64,000 bases of DNA from an uncultured Clostridia bacterium (lineage in GTDB: Bacteria > Bacillota > Clostridia > UBA1381): the NCBI GenBank assembly GCA_934476075.1, contig CAKSNH010000002.1, positions 1 through 64,000 of the forward strand, in the 5' to 3' direction. Shown piece after piece: positions 15,042 through 24,296 of this stretch. How positions within the stretch are numbered: position 1 is the stretch's first letter; every line of letters starts with the position of its first letter. The notes beneath the pieces were generated by a model, which worked only from the letters and a program-made list of their open reading frames with translations, had not been told where the DNA came from and did not search any database. Made by a program: the position numbers and the translations under genes.

Positions 15042-17612
15042 ATGAGGGTGAAAAATGTAATAATATTGTGTATGCTGTTTATGTTATTGGGTGTAACTAC
15101 GACATTTGCGGCTAATTGGCAAGATGAGGGAGTGCCTGTGCAGCCAACACAGGGCGATGGTACATTTGAAATTTATACGGCAGAAGAATTGGCATGGGTT
15201 GCAATGAAAGTTAATAGTGGAACAACTTTTGAGGGATATACTATTAACATTATGAATGACATTGATTTGACAGGTAAAGAATGGACTCCAATCGGCGGCT
15301 GGAACGGAACTGAAAATGATGATAGTAAAAAATTCAGTGGTAATTTTGATGGCAATAATTTTACTATAAAAAACATGCAGATTGGAACAAAGAATAAGTA
15401 TGCTGAATATAATTATACAGGTTTATTTGGATATGTATATTATTCAGAAAGTATTATTACTAATATTTCATTAAACAATGTTACTGTTTATTCAAATGGT
15501 AATTATACAGGCGGATTAGCGGGATATGCAAAGGCAAATATTTTAAACTGTAGTGTAACTGGAAATATTTTTGGTAAAAGTAGTGTAGGTGGTCTTATAG
15601 GATATTCATGGTCACATGTAAAAAACTGTTTTACATGTGGAAATATAGATGGAAACAGTCGATTAGGTGGATTGATTGGTGAATCACTTTTAAACATTGA
15701 AAATTGTTTTTCAACCAGTAATGTTACTGGAAGTGGTAGATATATTGGTGGTCTAGTCGGAATTAATGGACATTATATAGCTAATAGCTATGCAATCGGT
15801 AATGTAACAAGCCGTGAAGATATTGGTGGTTTAGTTGCTGTTAATTCTGGGGATATTTGTAATTGTTATTGGGATATTGATGCTGTTCATACGGAAAATG
15901 GGATAAAACTTGAAGATAGTAAAAAATCGGGTGTAATATCAAGCCGAAATAATGCAGAAAAAATTTTTTCAAAAACTAATAAGGAATTAAAAAGCAGTGA
16001 ATTTGCAGATTTATTAAATGAATATATAACATCTGATGAAGCATTATGCAGCTGGACTATTGACATGAATGCAAATAATGGATACCCAGTGTTTAAAGAA
16101 ATAACAGATTCTGATTTTTTTTGGCTTGGTAATGCAAAAGAACCTATGTTAATTAACGAAAAAATTTATCAAATAAGTTCAGCAGAGGAATTAGCATGGA
16201 TTTCACAACAGGTTATGAATGGTGAAACATTTGCAGGATATACGTTTTATTTGATGAATGATATTGATTTATCCGGCAAACAGTGGACTCCAATAGGTGG
16301 TTGGAACGGAGTGAACAGTGATGCAAATTATTATTTTAGTGGTATATTTAATGGAAATGGTCATATTATAAATGGACTAATTATTGGAAGTGAAAAATAT
16401 CCAAGGAAATATGAGTATAATGGTTTTTTTGGCTATAATAAAACTGCCAATATATTAAATATTGAATTAAAAAATATATTAATTAATGCATCTAATTATA
16501 CAGGGGGTATTATTGGAAAAGTATTTTTGAATACTTCTATTAGCAACTGTTATGTTACCGGAAGGATAACTGCTGCTAAATATAGTGGAGGAATCATAGG
16601 AGGTACGGAAGATACAGGATTTTGTGATGTAATGATAACAAATTCATATTCAGATATAGATGTTAGTAGTAGTGAAGGGTATGTTGGAGGTATTTGTGGC
16701 AGTGTAGGTTATCGTTCGGGAATTACTAATTGTTATAGTACAGGAAATGTTTCAGGTCCGACTTTTGTAGGTGCCATTGCAGGGTATTCAGAAAATAATT
16801 CAAATTGTTATTGGAATTCGGACTGTACATTAAGTATTGATGGTTTAGAAATGACAGGCGTTAATAAAAAAGGAGTTGCAAGCGGTACAGACAATACTAT
16901 TGCAAAATCTTTGGCAGAGTTGAAAGAACAAGATACTTATGAAAAGTGGGATTTTGATGATGTATGGGGCATATCGGAAAATTTTAATAATGGTCTGCCG
17001 TATTTGAAATGGCAGCTTCAAAACACGGAAGCTGTTCCGATAGAAAGTATAACTTTAAACAAAACAGAAGTGTCATTAACTCCAAACAGTACAATTAACC
17101 TAAAAGCAACCATATCCCCATCAAATGCAATAGATATGTCATTGACTTGGTCGAGCGATAACACAAGTGTTGCTGTTGTAGATAAATACGGAGCTGTAAC
17201 CGCAAAAGCAGACGGAACAGCAATTATAACCGTTAAAAATGGCGATGTATCGGCACAATGTACTGTGACAGTTGCTACACCTGACTCCATTGTATGTAAT
17301 ATATCCGAAATGGCTATAAAAACAACAGCAGGTGAAAAGCTTTCAAAAATTCCAAAAGAAAGTTTTATTGCAGAAATTAATGTAAATGCTATAAAGGATA
17401 CAGATGAGGTTGGCTACATAATTGTAGGTGCTTATGACGAAAATGGTGTATTGGTTGATATAAGTTATGTTTATGCTGATATAAATATAATGCATAATTC
17501 TAAAATAGGCGTATTGGTAAGAAACAATGGTAATGTTGCAAAGGTTAAAGCATTTGTATGGAACGGTTGGGACAATATGCTTCCGTTGGCAAACAGTATT
17601 GAAGCAGTTTAA
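15042..17612 (+). CDS. Secreted GLUG-repeat protein with bacterial Ig-like (Big2) domain
   Basis: An 856-residue exported protein. A signal peptide (1-23) ends at TTFA-ANWQ. Two similar halves follow (about 30-340 and 375-640), each opening with YxIxSAEELAWxxxxVxxGxTFxGYT and MNDIDLxGKxWTPIGGWNG. These are followed by GLUG-type repeats such as GGLAGYAKANILNCSVTGNI and GGLIGYSWSHVKNCFTCGNI, which form right-handed beta-helix-like rods in secreted proteins. A Big2 domain spans about 664-747 (VTAKADGTAIITVKNGDVSA), then a 110-residue C-terminal domain. No LPXTG or SLH anchor. It is probably a surface or adhesion protein carried as element cargo. The internal duplication is seen directly; adhesion is inferred. 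Confidence 0.85.
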   Translation: MRVKNVIILCMLFMLLGVTTTFAANWQDEGVPVQPTQGDGTFEIYTAEELAWVAMKVNSGTTFEGYTINIMNDIDLTGKEWTPIGGWNGTENDDSKKFSGNFDGNNFTIKNMQIGTKNKYAEYNYTGLFGYVYYSESIITNISLNNVTVYSNGNYTGGLAGYAKANILNCSVTGNIFGKSSVGGLIGYSWSHVKNCFTCGNIDGNSRLGGLIGESLLNIENCFSTSNVTGSGRYIGGLVGINGHYIANSYAIGNVTSREDIGGLVAVNSGDICNCYWDIDAVHTENGIKLEDSKKSGVISSRNNAEKIFSKTNKELKSSEFADLLNEYITSDEALCSWTIDMNANNGYPVFKEITDSDFFWLGNAKEPMLINEKIYQISSAEELAWISQQVMNGETFAGYTFYLMNDIDLSGKQWTPIGGWNGVNSDANYYFSGIFNGNGHIINGLIIGSEKYPRKYEYNGFFGYNKTANILNIELKNILINASNYTGGIIGKVFLNTSISNCYVTGRITAAKYSGGIIGGTEDTGFCDVMITNSYSDIDVSSSEGYVGGICGSVGYRSGITNCYSTGNVSGPTFVGAIAGYSENNSNCYWNSDCTLSIDGLEMTGVNKKGVASGTDNTIAKSLAELKEQDTYEKWDFDDVWGISENFNNGLPYLKWQLQNTEAVPIESITLNKTEVSLTPNSTINLKATISPSNAIDMSLTWSSDNTSVAVVDKYGAVTAKADGTAIITVKNGDVSAQCTVTVATPDSIVCNISEMAIKTTAGEKLSKIPKESFIAEINVNAIKDTDEVGYIIVGAYDENGVLVDISYVYADINIMHNSKIGVLVRNNGNVAKVKAFVWNGWDNMLPLANSIEAV

Positions 17613-17646
17613 TATGTGAATAGAATAGACAGCACTCAGTTTGATA

Positions 17647-17683
17647 TGCACCCCAAAAGTTAGACGCTTTTGGAGGTGCATAT
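17647..17683 (+). terminator. Terminator-like hairpin resembling an IS3-type end
   Basis: ATGCACCCCAAAAG-ttagacg-CTTTTGGAGGTGCAT followed by ATTTTTAT, 35 bp past the GLUG gene. It should terminate that gene. The phrase CCCCAAAAGTTAGAC is also typical of IS3/IS150-family terminal repeats, so this may be an IS remnant reused as a terminator. Confidence 0.6.
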
Positions 17684-17758
17684 TTTTATGTGTAAAACGG
17701 GAAGAAAAAACAAAATTAACATTCCAACATAATATTAATAAATCACAAAAGGAGTGAA

Positions 17759-17950
17759 ATGACCATGTTTGAAGAATATCCCGACGTATTAAACACAAAT
17801 GAGGTAATGCAGATTTTGGACATTACCAAAAACACATTATATGAGCTTATCCACAAAGGTGAATTGCCGGCATTTAGGATAGGCAAGAAGAAATGGCGAA
17901 TTAATAAAGAAAGTTTAATTAAATATTTGCATAGCCTTGAAAGGCAGTGA
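17759..17950 (+). CDS. Excisionase-family helix-turn-helix protein
   Basis: A 63-residue MerR/Xis-like DNA-binding protein: LNTNEVMQILDITKNTLYEL, then IHKGELPAFRIGKKKWRINK and ESLIKYLHS, the whole of the excisionase-type HTH. GGAG lies four bases before ATG 17759 and ten before ATG 17765; either start is possible. Such proteins either steer recombinases toward excision or act as small regulators of element genes. Its distance from the recombinase (9 kb) and its own terminator (17953-17975) do not settle which. It precedes the primase-helicase gene, but a terminator and a dispersed repeat stand between them. Confidence 0.85.
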   Translation: MTMFEEYPDVLNTNEVMQILDITKNTLYELIHKGELPAFRIGKKKWRINKESLIKYLHSLERQ

Positions 17951-17952
17951 CG

Positions 17953-17975
17953 GAGCGGTTGTACCGCTCTTTTTT
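17953..17975 (+). terminator. Terminator after the Xis-like gene
   Basis: GAGCGGT (17953-17959) / ACCGCTC (17963-17969) and a T-run. Repeat copy A starts at this T-run. Confidence 0.88.
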
Positions 17976-18072
17976 AATTTATAGGAAATTGTGTAAAACG
18001 CAATAACGAAAAATCAAAAATGCTGCCATATTCCTACACCCACAGACGGAGATTATATCAGAAACTTTTTTA
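17970..18072 (+). repeat. Dispersed terminator-linked repeat, copy A
   Basis: Begins TTTTTTAATTTATAGGAAAT and continues through ATTGTG-taaaa-CGCAAT, ACGAAAAATCAAAAATGC, to ATCAGAAACTTTTTTATT. Related copies lie at 28441-28542, 52215-52310 and 54884-54942 (minus). This copy is inside the integrated element. Confidence 0.85.
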
Positions 18073-18123
18073 TTACAGAAAATTGGTTTTAAATGACCTT
18101 AAACAAACTGAGGAGGAGTCAAA

Positions 18124-20514
18124 ATGATTACTATTACACTAGATAGAGAAAAATTTAAAACAAAACCTAACGGAAAAATGGTTGGCGAAATAAATAATCG
18201 TATAGCAAAGAAGACAGTTAATATGACAATAAAAGATATAGCAAGAGAAATAGGTGAAGGTGGCAGAACATGGTGTCCTGCAATATTTAAAGATGGAAAG
18301 CGTTGTATAGCAAATTTTGAACAGACTCAGCTTTTGGCACTGGATTTTGACGGAGGTATGTCTTTTGGTGAGGTAAAGGATATATGCAATGAATATAATT
18401 TGCCGATGGCATTTGCATATGAAACATTTTCAAGTAGGAATTGCGACAAATTCAGAGTAGTGTTCAGATTGGATAAGCCTATAACGGATAAAAAAGAATT
18501 TAAGAATGCAATTACCGTATTAATGACTATATTTGAAAAATGCGATACTGCGTGCAAGGATTCGTCACGAATGTTCTTCGGAGGCAAACGATTGATAGAG
18601 TGTAATGAAAATAATATTATTACACTCGAATCATTGGAAATGAATTTTAATAAATATGTTTATGATAAAAAGGGAGCGACACACACAAACAGATTTATGC
18701 GTGAATTTGCAAAAAGAGAGAATATTGCTATAAGCCGTTGTAATTCCATTATGATAAGCGGTAAAAAATCAACAAGTGCAAAAGATAATATAAATACACT
18801 TGTTGAAAAATTACCAAATAAAAAGTATCGTAAAAGTACATTTGATAATTTAGAAAAGTCATGCCGTTTGTACAGGGATTTTATTTCAGACTCCGAATGG
18901 TTGTATTATAACGAATTAAACGGACTTGCAATGAATTTTATTAATGTAGAAACCGGAAATATAAAATTTCTTGAAACTATCAGAAATTCAAAATATGATA
19001 CTTACAAGCACGATTGGGGTTATTATTTAAAGTATTATAAGAAAAATAATTATAAACCTATGCGGTGCGAGGCTTTTTGCAAATACTGCGATAAATGTCC
19101 GCACAATGTGAATATGCTCGAAACAGCTAACCTGAAACGCAAAAAGATTATACGAACAAAGAAACAGGAGTATGTATCATTAAAAGAGGCGGAAACTGCT
19201 GTTAAATCTGCTTTTATCAATGCTATGAATGCAGATGATAAACGTATTCATGTAATAAAGGCTCAGACAGCAATAGGCAAAACAAGCCTGTATCTGGAGT
19301 ATTTAAAGAATACAAAACTTCCGTGTATTATTGCAGTGCCAACCAATATGCTCAAAAATGAAATTGCTGCAAAATGCAATACATTAGGTATTGATGTTAT
19401 GGCAACACCGTCAATAATGGATATTAAAGATAATATCCCCGAAAAGCTATATGATAAAATTCAAAGATTATATAATACCGGAAAGGGTAAAACGGTAACT
19501 GCATTTATACGAAAATACGTAGCTAAGCATGATAATTACCAATTATTAGACTTTTTAAATCAAAAAGAAAGAGTAAAAGACTTTGAAGGACATATAATCA
19601 CAACTCACAATTATCTGTTATATATGAAAAAATCAAAACTGAAAAAATACAATATTATTATTGACGAAGATATTATAAAGACAATGATTAAAAATCAAGT
19701 TACAGTGAGAATCAGTGAAGTAAAAGAAATTCTAAATAAAAATATTCCCAATGAAGTATATGAAAAGATTATGTCGATAATTGAAAAAGCAGAAAGTACA
19801 GAATATTTTAAATGCAATTCGGTAAAGTGTGATAAGGATATAAATGCCGATTTTGACCTTAACGGATTACTTAGTGCAGCTCATTTCTACTCGGATAAAG
19901 AATATATACATTTCTACGGTTCGTTGAAACTGAAAAAAGTTAAGTATGTTGTATTGTCTGCAACTGCCGATGAATACATATATCAGGCTTTTTTCGGAGC
20001 GGATAGAGTGAATTTCTATAATTGTCCGCAAGCGAAGTACAAAGGTAAATTAATTCAGTATTACAAAGACTCATACAGCAGAAATTTTATGAAAAAGAAT
20101 ATGTCGGCTATTGACTGCACCAAAGAGATAACAGGCGGACTTGAACCGATAACTTTTAAGGGGTATGCTGAAAATGATATAATTCATTTTGGCAATTCTG
20201 AGGGGTGCAATTTTTTGGCAGGACAAAACCTAAGTGTTGTCGGAACACCGCACCAAGCGGAGTTTATTTATAAGCTATTGGCATTTAGGTTAGGCGGTAA
20301 TATAGACGGTTCGTTGGTGTATCAGAAAGTAAGCAATAACAGCTTCTGTTTCTGGTTTGTTACATATAAAAATGAGCTTTTACGCAGAATACAATTTTGG
20401 CTTATCGAAAGTGAACTGGAACAGACTGTCGGACGTGCAAGGCTTTTGAGGAACGATTGCACGGTATGGCTGTTTAGCGATTTCCCGCTGATGCAGAGTG
20501 AATTTGTGGAGTAA
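18124..20514 (+). CDS. AEP-type primase fused to SF2-like helicase
   Basis: A 796-residue replication protein. The N-terminal part (about 1-180) has an archaeo-eukaryotic primase look, with LLALDFDGG (about 75) as the catalytic acidic pair, then DKFRVVFRLD and DSSRMFFGGKRLIE. A cysteine cluster CEAFCKYCDKCPHN (about 317-330) may bind zinc. The helicase part has Walker A VIKAQTAIGKTSLYLEYL (about 379), the acidic motif IIIDEDIIKTM, motif III-like VVLSATADEY and motif VI TVGRARLLRN. GAGGAGG precedes the ATG. Such proteins initiate replication of plasmids and integrative elements. Together with the P4-like helicase it gives the element two replication-type proteins. Confidence 0.85.
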   Translation: MITITLDREKFKTKPNGKMVGEINNRIAKKTVNMTIKDIAREIGEGGRTWCPAIFKDGKRCIANFEQTQLLALDFDGGMSFGEVKDICNEYNLPMAFAYETFSSRNCDKFRVVFRLDKPITDKKEFKNAITVLMTIFEKCDTACKDSSRMFFGGKRLIECNENNIITLESLEMNFNKYVYDKKGATHTNRFMREFAKRENIAISRCNSIMISGKKSTSAKDNINTLVEKLPNKKYRKSTFDNLEKSCRLYRDFISDSEWLYYNELNGLAMNFINVETGNIKFLETIRNSKYDTYKHDWGYYLKYYKKNNYKPMRCEAFCKYCDKCPHNVNMLETANLKRKKIIRTKKQEYVSLKEAETAVKSAFINAMNADDKRIHVIKAQTAIGKTSLYLEYLKNTKLPCIIAVPTNMLKNEIAAKCNTLGIDVMATPSIMDIKDNIPEKLYDKIQRLYNTGKGKTVTAFIRKYVAKHDNYQLLDFLNQKERVKDFEGHIITTHNYLLYMKKSKLKKYNIIIDEDIIKTMIKNQVTVRISEVKEILNKNIPNEVYEKIMSIIEKAESTEYFKCNSVKCDKDINADFDLNGLLSAAHFYSDKEYIHFYGSLKLKKVKYVVLSATADEYIYQAFFGADRVNFYNCPQAKYKGKLIQYYKDSYSRNFMKKNMSAIDCTKEITGGLEPITFKGYAENDIIHFGNSEGCNFLAGQNLSVVGTPHQAEFIYKLLAFRLGGNIDGSLVYQKVSNNSFCFWFVTYKNELLRRIQFWLIESELEQTVGRARLLRNDCTVWLFSDFPLMQSEFVE

Positions 20515-20524
20515 TTTTATATAC

Positions 20525-20662
20525 ATGATAAAATACTGTATAATAGAAAAGTGCGTCAGATTATCACCTAAGAATATATATGATAGCATTAATATTCTGC
20601 GTGGTGCAGATTGCAAATGTGAAACTAGGGACATTATTGCAGAATTAATGATGGAAATATAG
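20525..20662 (+). CDS. Possible 45-residue protein after the primase-helicase
   Basis: ATG 20525 to TAG 20660-20662, eight bases after the primase-helicase stop. The product begins MIKYCIIEKCVRLSPKNIYD and ends RDIIAELMMEI, with a normal mixed composition including three Cys. The ribosome site is weak (GGAG about 14 bases upstream), so translation would rely on coupling. No family recognised. Confidence 0.4.
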   Translation: MIKYCIIEKCVRLSPKNIYDSINILRGADCKCETRDIIAELMMEI

Positions 20663-21066
20663 AAGACGACACTTGTATAATGGATTTTGTGATATTATAA
20701 GTTATTCAGTAATATATTTTTTTGATTTGTCACCAAATTGATGACCACATGGAAACTCTATGGGTGTATAATAAAAATGAAATAGAAAAAGAATAGTTAT
20801 TTATTCTTTTTGTATTTGGTTCAAATTGCTTGCGTATAAGGTACTTTACTCTGCTTGTAGAAGTTTTATAAAACATAAAAAGTAGCATTTTCTATACTAT
20901 AACATTGAAAGTTGCTAAAAGTTGTGATATAATATTGACAGATAGCATTTTCTTTTATTAAGTTGATGAAATGGAGAAGATGTACTACAAAATACGGTAA
21001 TTTTTTACCAAACAAAAAGTAATATTATACAATAATAAAGTAAATCAATTTAAGGGAGGAATATAT
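20663..21066 (+). promoter_or_regulatory. Intergenic region with promoter of the SLH protein gene
   Basis: About 400 bp without a gene. It holds a good promoter, TTGAAA (20905-20910), 17 bp, TATAAT (20928-20933), giving a leader of about 130 nt, and the phrase TAGCATTTTCT twice (about 20883 and 20943). AGGGAGGA precedes the ATG. Nothing else recognised. Confidence 0.6.
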
Positions 21067-22671
21067 ATGAAAAAACTAATTGCAACTTTATTAACGGTAA
21101 CAGCTATGGTGACAGCACCAGTTGTACAGGCTGTTGACTACGGGGCTGAACTAAAAAATCAGCCGACAACAACTTATTCACAGACATTCACCGATGTAAG
21201 TCCTAATTATTGGGCATTCTCATATATCGGTGAAATGAACGTACGAGGAGTATTATCGGGTTATCCAAACGGATATTTTTATCCTGATAATTATGTAACT
21301 CGTGCTGAATTTGCAAAAATTATGACTGTAGCAAGCAGTCTGCCATTGGATTACAGTGGCTACAATGCATATGCCGATGTGAATCAAAATGATTGGTTCT
21401 ATCCATATGTATTAACCGCACAATATTATTTATGCGGATATAATATGAACGGCGGAACTTATTATTTGCCGAACACCAATGCACTTCGTGAAGACATTGC
21501 GGTTGCATTGGTTAAACTAAAAGGTTACGATACAACAGGATATGATGAAAGCATACTAAAAGCTATGTTTACTGATTATCAAAGTATCTCGGAATATGCA
21601 AGACCATATGTTGCAACTGCACTTGAAAAAGGATTGATTTCCGGATATGAAGATAACACATTCAGAGGACAAAACAGCATCACAAGAGCAGAGGCTGCTA
21701 CACTTTTATGGAGAGCATATCAATACGGTAGTGGTAATAAGGTTACTGCGTCAATGACACCGTATGTTCCGGATGCAACAGTAACACCAACACAGGTTCC
21801 AACACCTGAACCAACTGCAAAACCGGTTGAGAAACCAACTGTGGTTGAAGAAACACCAGTTCCTACGGCAAAGCCAACTGAAGCTCCAACACCTGAGCCG
21901 ACAGAAGAACCAACTCCGGAACCAACGGAAACACCTGTTGAATATAAATGGTCGATTGATACCATATATACAGGTAATATATCAAGTGTCAGAAGCCTAC
22001 CGAATAATAAATTATTAATAATTAGTAATAGTATGTATACAACTATTGATATCGACGGCAATATTGTTAGTCAATGTAACGTTGAAGATTTCACAGGAAA
22101 TATACCAGAAGGATTAGCGACGGCAATATCAGCATCAAAAGCGGATAAAAAATCTTTGTCATTTATATGCCGTGATTATATCATAGATGCTGATGGTTCA
22201 ATATGGCTAAAATTGGAGTATACTCAGGATAACTGTAACAAAACAATATGGTATAACTATGTACACGACACCACTTGCACCAGTAAGGATGAAATTAATA
22301 TATATAATCAGTATATAATAAACGGTATTAAATATAGTTATGACTGGGATCAATATAAAAATAAGTATGTGGTTAAAAAGTGGAATCTTATAACCTCATC
22401 GTGGGATGAAATTGATATTGATGAAACACAGTGTCAAATAGATACATTATCTGAAGCTGGGATATTCTACGTTAAAGAAAATAAGATATATGTGATGGAT
22501 TTTAACGGTGATTCTACGCTTCTATCGGATAATTATGATATCAGAATAGATGATAACAAATCATTGGAATTTGATGGTTACTGGGGTGTTAGATCTAATA
22601 ATATATCTGATGGCATATTTATAGTTAACCACCAATACAATACTATTCGTGCATTGAAGCCTATTAAGTAA
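21067..22671 (+). CDS. S-layer homology (SLH) surface protein with Pro/Thr-rich linker
   Basis: A 534-residue exported protein. Signal peptide about 1-22. Three SLH domains follow (about 41-92, 101-152 and 167-220: FTDVSPNYWAFSYI, YADVNQNDWFYPYV, FTDYQSISEYARPYV), which bind pyruvylated secondary wall polymers. A Pro/Thr/Glu-rich linker (about 232-292) has repeated TPEPTxxP units. The C-terminal domain (about 293-534) is Trp/Tyr/Asp-rich and resembles a sensor or beta-propeller-like fold (LPNNKLLIISNSMYTTID), but I cannot name it. The gene has its own promoter and the terminator at 22674. It is surface cargo of the element; the ligand is unknown. Confidence 0.88.
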   Translation: MKKLIATLLTVTAMVTAPVVQAVDYGAELKNQPTTTYSQTFTDVSPNYWAFSYIGEMNVRGVLSGYPNGYFYPDNYVTRAEFAKIMTVASSLPLDYSGYNAYADVNQNDWFYPYVLTAQYYLCGYNMNGGTYYLPNTNALREDIAVALVKLKGYDTTGYDESILKAMFTDYQSISEYARPYVATALEKGLISGYEDNTFRGQNSITRAEAATLLWRAYQYGSGNKVTASMTPYVPDATVTPTQVPTPEPTAKPVEKPTVVEETPVPTAKPTEAPTPEPTEEPTPEPTETPVEYKWSIDTIYTGNISSVRSLPNNKLLIISNSMYTTIDIDGNIVSQCNVEDFTGNIPEGLATAISASKADKKSLSFICRDYIIDADGSIWLKLEYTQDNCNKTIWYNYVHDTTCTSKDEINIYNQYIINGIKYSYDWDQYKNKYVVKKWNLITSSWDEIDIDETQCQIDTLSEAGIFYVKENKIYVMDFNGDSTLLSDNYDIRIDDNKSLEFDGYWGVRSNNISDGIFIVNHQYNTIRALKPIK

Positions 22672-22673
22672 GA

Positions 22674-22699
22674 AGAAACCCTTCGGGGTTTCTTTTTTT
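22674..22699 (+). terminator. Terminator of the SLH gene
   Basis: AGAAACCC-TTCG-GGGTTTCT followed by a T-run. Confidence 0.9.
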
Positions 22700-22793
22700 G
22701 TTAAGATTAGGATATTAATTATAAGTATATATTATTAATATGAATATAAAATTATTATATATTCTAAAATAGATACAAAGGAAGGTATGAAAA

Positions 22794-23195
22794 ATGGACC
22801 AAAATGAACTAATTAACATGATTAACAACGTAGGAAACGACGTGACAGGAAACGTGGATATTTCATTGAAGAATGATAATGATGAATATCACGTAGTAAA
22901 AATTCCATTGATGAAGCCAAGAGTAGAAGAACTTGAAACTCTACAAAAAGATTACGGTATTGACATTACTGAAGAACGTTGGGATGATATTGATAAACAT
23001 ACTGACGTAGTGTATCTGATTGGTTTGATGAAGATTAAATTCTTGATTGATGTCAAAGAGGATGCATGGGATATTCTTGATAAGTATCGTGAAGAAATAT
23101 TGAATGAAATGTCATTCGATGATATATGTCAACTAACGGGATTTGATGTTGGTATGGGAAGAGCGAAAAGTGTGAGAAAAAGTCTGAAAAAATAA
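22794..23195 (+). CDS. Unknown acidic 133-residue protein
   Basis: Not recognised. It starts MDQNELINMINNVGNDVTGN and contains VEELETLQKDYGIDITEERW. It is acidic in the middle and ends in a basic tail (GRAKSVRKSLKK). No membrane segment or signal peptide. AAGGAAGGT precedes the ATG. It is convergent with the MqsA-like antitoxin gene, and no clear terminator is seen after it. A DNA-mimic or regulatory role is possible from the charge pattern but unsupported. Confidence 0.65.
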   Translation: MDQNELINMINNVGNDVTGNVDISLKNDNDEYHVVKIPLMKPRVEELETLQKDYGIDITEERWDDIDKHTDVVYLIGLMKIKFLIDVKEDAWDILDKYREEILNEMSFDDICQLTGFDVGMGRAKSVRKSLKK

Positions 23196-23271
23196 TCCTT
23201 CTAATATAGAAAAATTATATTTACAAAAAAAATCTCACACTATCAATTCACAATACTCTGTTTTTCCGGCA

Positions 23272-24279
23272 TTATAGAGGAATTGCCGATTTATTATCAA
23301 GCTCACAGTTTCTCAAATGCGTATTATACTTATTAATATCATCAATCGACTTTATATCAAGCATTTTTTTGAGCTTTTGAGCATATTTTTCAAGGTCCTT
23401 CAATTTAATTGCTTGATTTGACGCTTCATCATCATTTAATCCAACTCTGGCGTCCAGCCAAACATTTTCAACATGGCTCATATTTCTTAATGTCGTAGCA
23501 CTATAACATCCAAAATAAGTAATCACTTTATCCAGAATTTCTTTTTCTCTTTTGTCAAGATTTAATAACTTATCGTTTTTTATTGTGGGTAAAATAACAT
23601 CTTTTTTGTATTTTTTATATTTTTGATATATGCTCGGATATACCGGTCCGTGAATCCATGCTTGACTTTCACAATCAAATAAAGGCTTGTCATATATCAT
23701 ATAATTGGAAATTTGAGCAAAATGCAATAATTTATTAAGTGCCATATTTGTTGTATCTTCAAGATTTATCAAGATATACTGGCATATTTGCTCTGTTTTA
23801 TCAGCACTTTTTATTTTCTCTATTTCATCAATAGACTCTGATACTTTGTCACAAGCTCTTTTCAATGATTCATCTGTATTATTTTCAACATATTCACGCA
23901 TTTTTGATGTCGAATTTAATACGCTTTTTAATATGTCTGAGCTTTTTTTAGAAGGAAGTTTTCCGCCTAAAAATCGGGTTACCGTAATCTCTCCAAAGCC
24001 CAATAAACGGGATAATGGTCTTTTCCCTATATGATACATTTCCAAAATATCATTTATTTCTTTTATGCTAATAATATCTTCCTGTTTTTTATATGCTGTA
24101 TCCAATCTGTCAAGATTTGTATCATGTATTTGCGGAATATATAATTCGCTGCCGCAATTCGGGCATATGGCTGACTGCGACATATAAGTTACTGTTCTGC
24201 CTCGTACCACAGCGGTTACACTTTTTTCAACTATATTATACATTATTTCTTGTTGGCAATGTATGCAATATTTTTTCAT
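23272..24279 (-). CDS. MqsA-like antitoxin with C-terminal Panacea (SocA/DUF4065) domain
   Basis: A 335-residue protein. An N-terminal YgiT/MqsA-type zinc finger (CIHCQQEI at start, CPNCGSELYIPQ at about 38-50) is followed by an Xre-like HTH (ISIKEINDILEMYHIGKRPL, then SRLLGFGEITVTRFLGGKLP). After a helical linker comes a Panacea/DUF4065 domain (ALNKLLHFAQISNYMIYDKP, AWIHGPVYPSIYQKYKKY). Panacea domains are known as a versatile toxin-neutralising module. ATG 24279 has AGGAG eight bases upstream; the GTG at 24288 overlaps that site. It lies eight to seventeen bases after the toxin gene in the same operon, the toxin-first order of mqsRA. It should repress the operon at the palindrome 24731-24760. 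Confidence 0.85.
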   Translation of the reverse strand: MKKYCIHCQQEIMYNIVEKSVTAVVRGRTVTYMSQSAICPNCGSELYIPQIHDTNLDRLDTAYKKQEDIISIKEINDILEMYHIGKRPLSRLLGFGEITVTRFLGGKLPSKKSSDILKSVLNSTSKMREYVENNTDESLKRACDKVSESIDEIEKIKSADKTEQICQYILINLEDTTNMALNKLLHFAQISNYMIYDKPLFDCESQAWIHGPVYPSIYQKYKKYKKDVILPTIKNDKLLNLDKREKEILDKVITYFGCYSATTLRNMSHVENVWLDARVGLNDDEASNQAIKLKDLEKYAQKLKKMLDIKSIDDINKYNTHLRNCELDNKSAIPL

Positions 24280-24296
24280 AGCAATCACTCCTTCCG

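Noticed and set aside
21720..22061. Gly/Val/Ser-repeat frame on the minus strand within the SLH gene
   Set aside because: It is the reverse reading of the Pro/Thr-rich linker; no start signal and the SLH frame is clearly the coding one.
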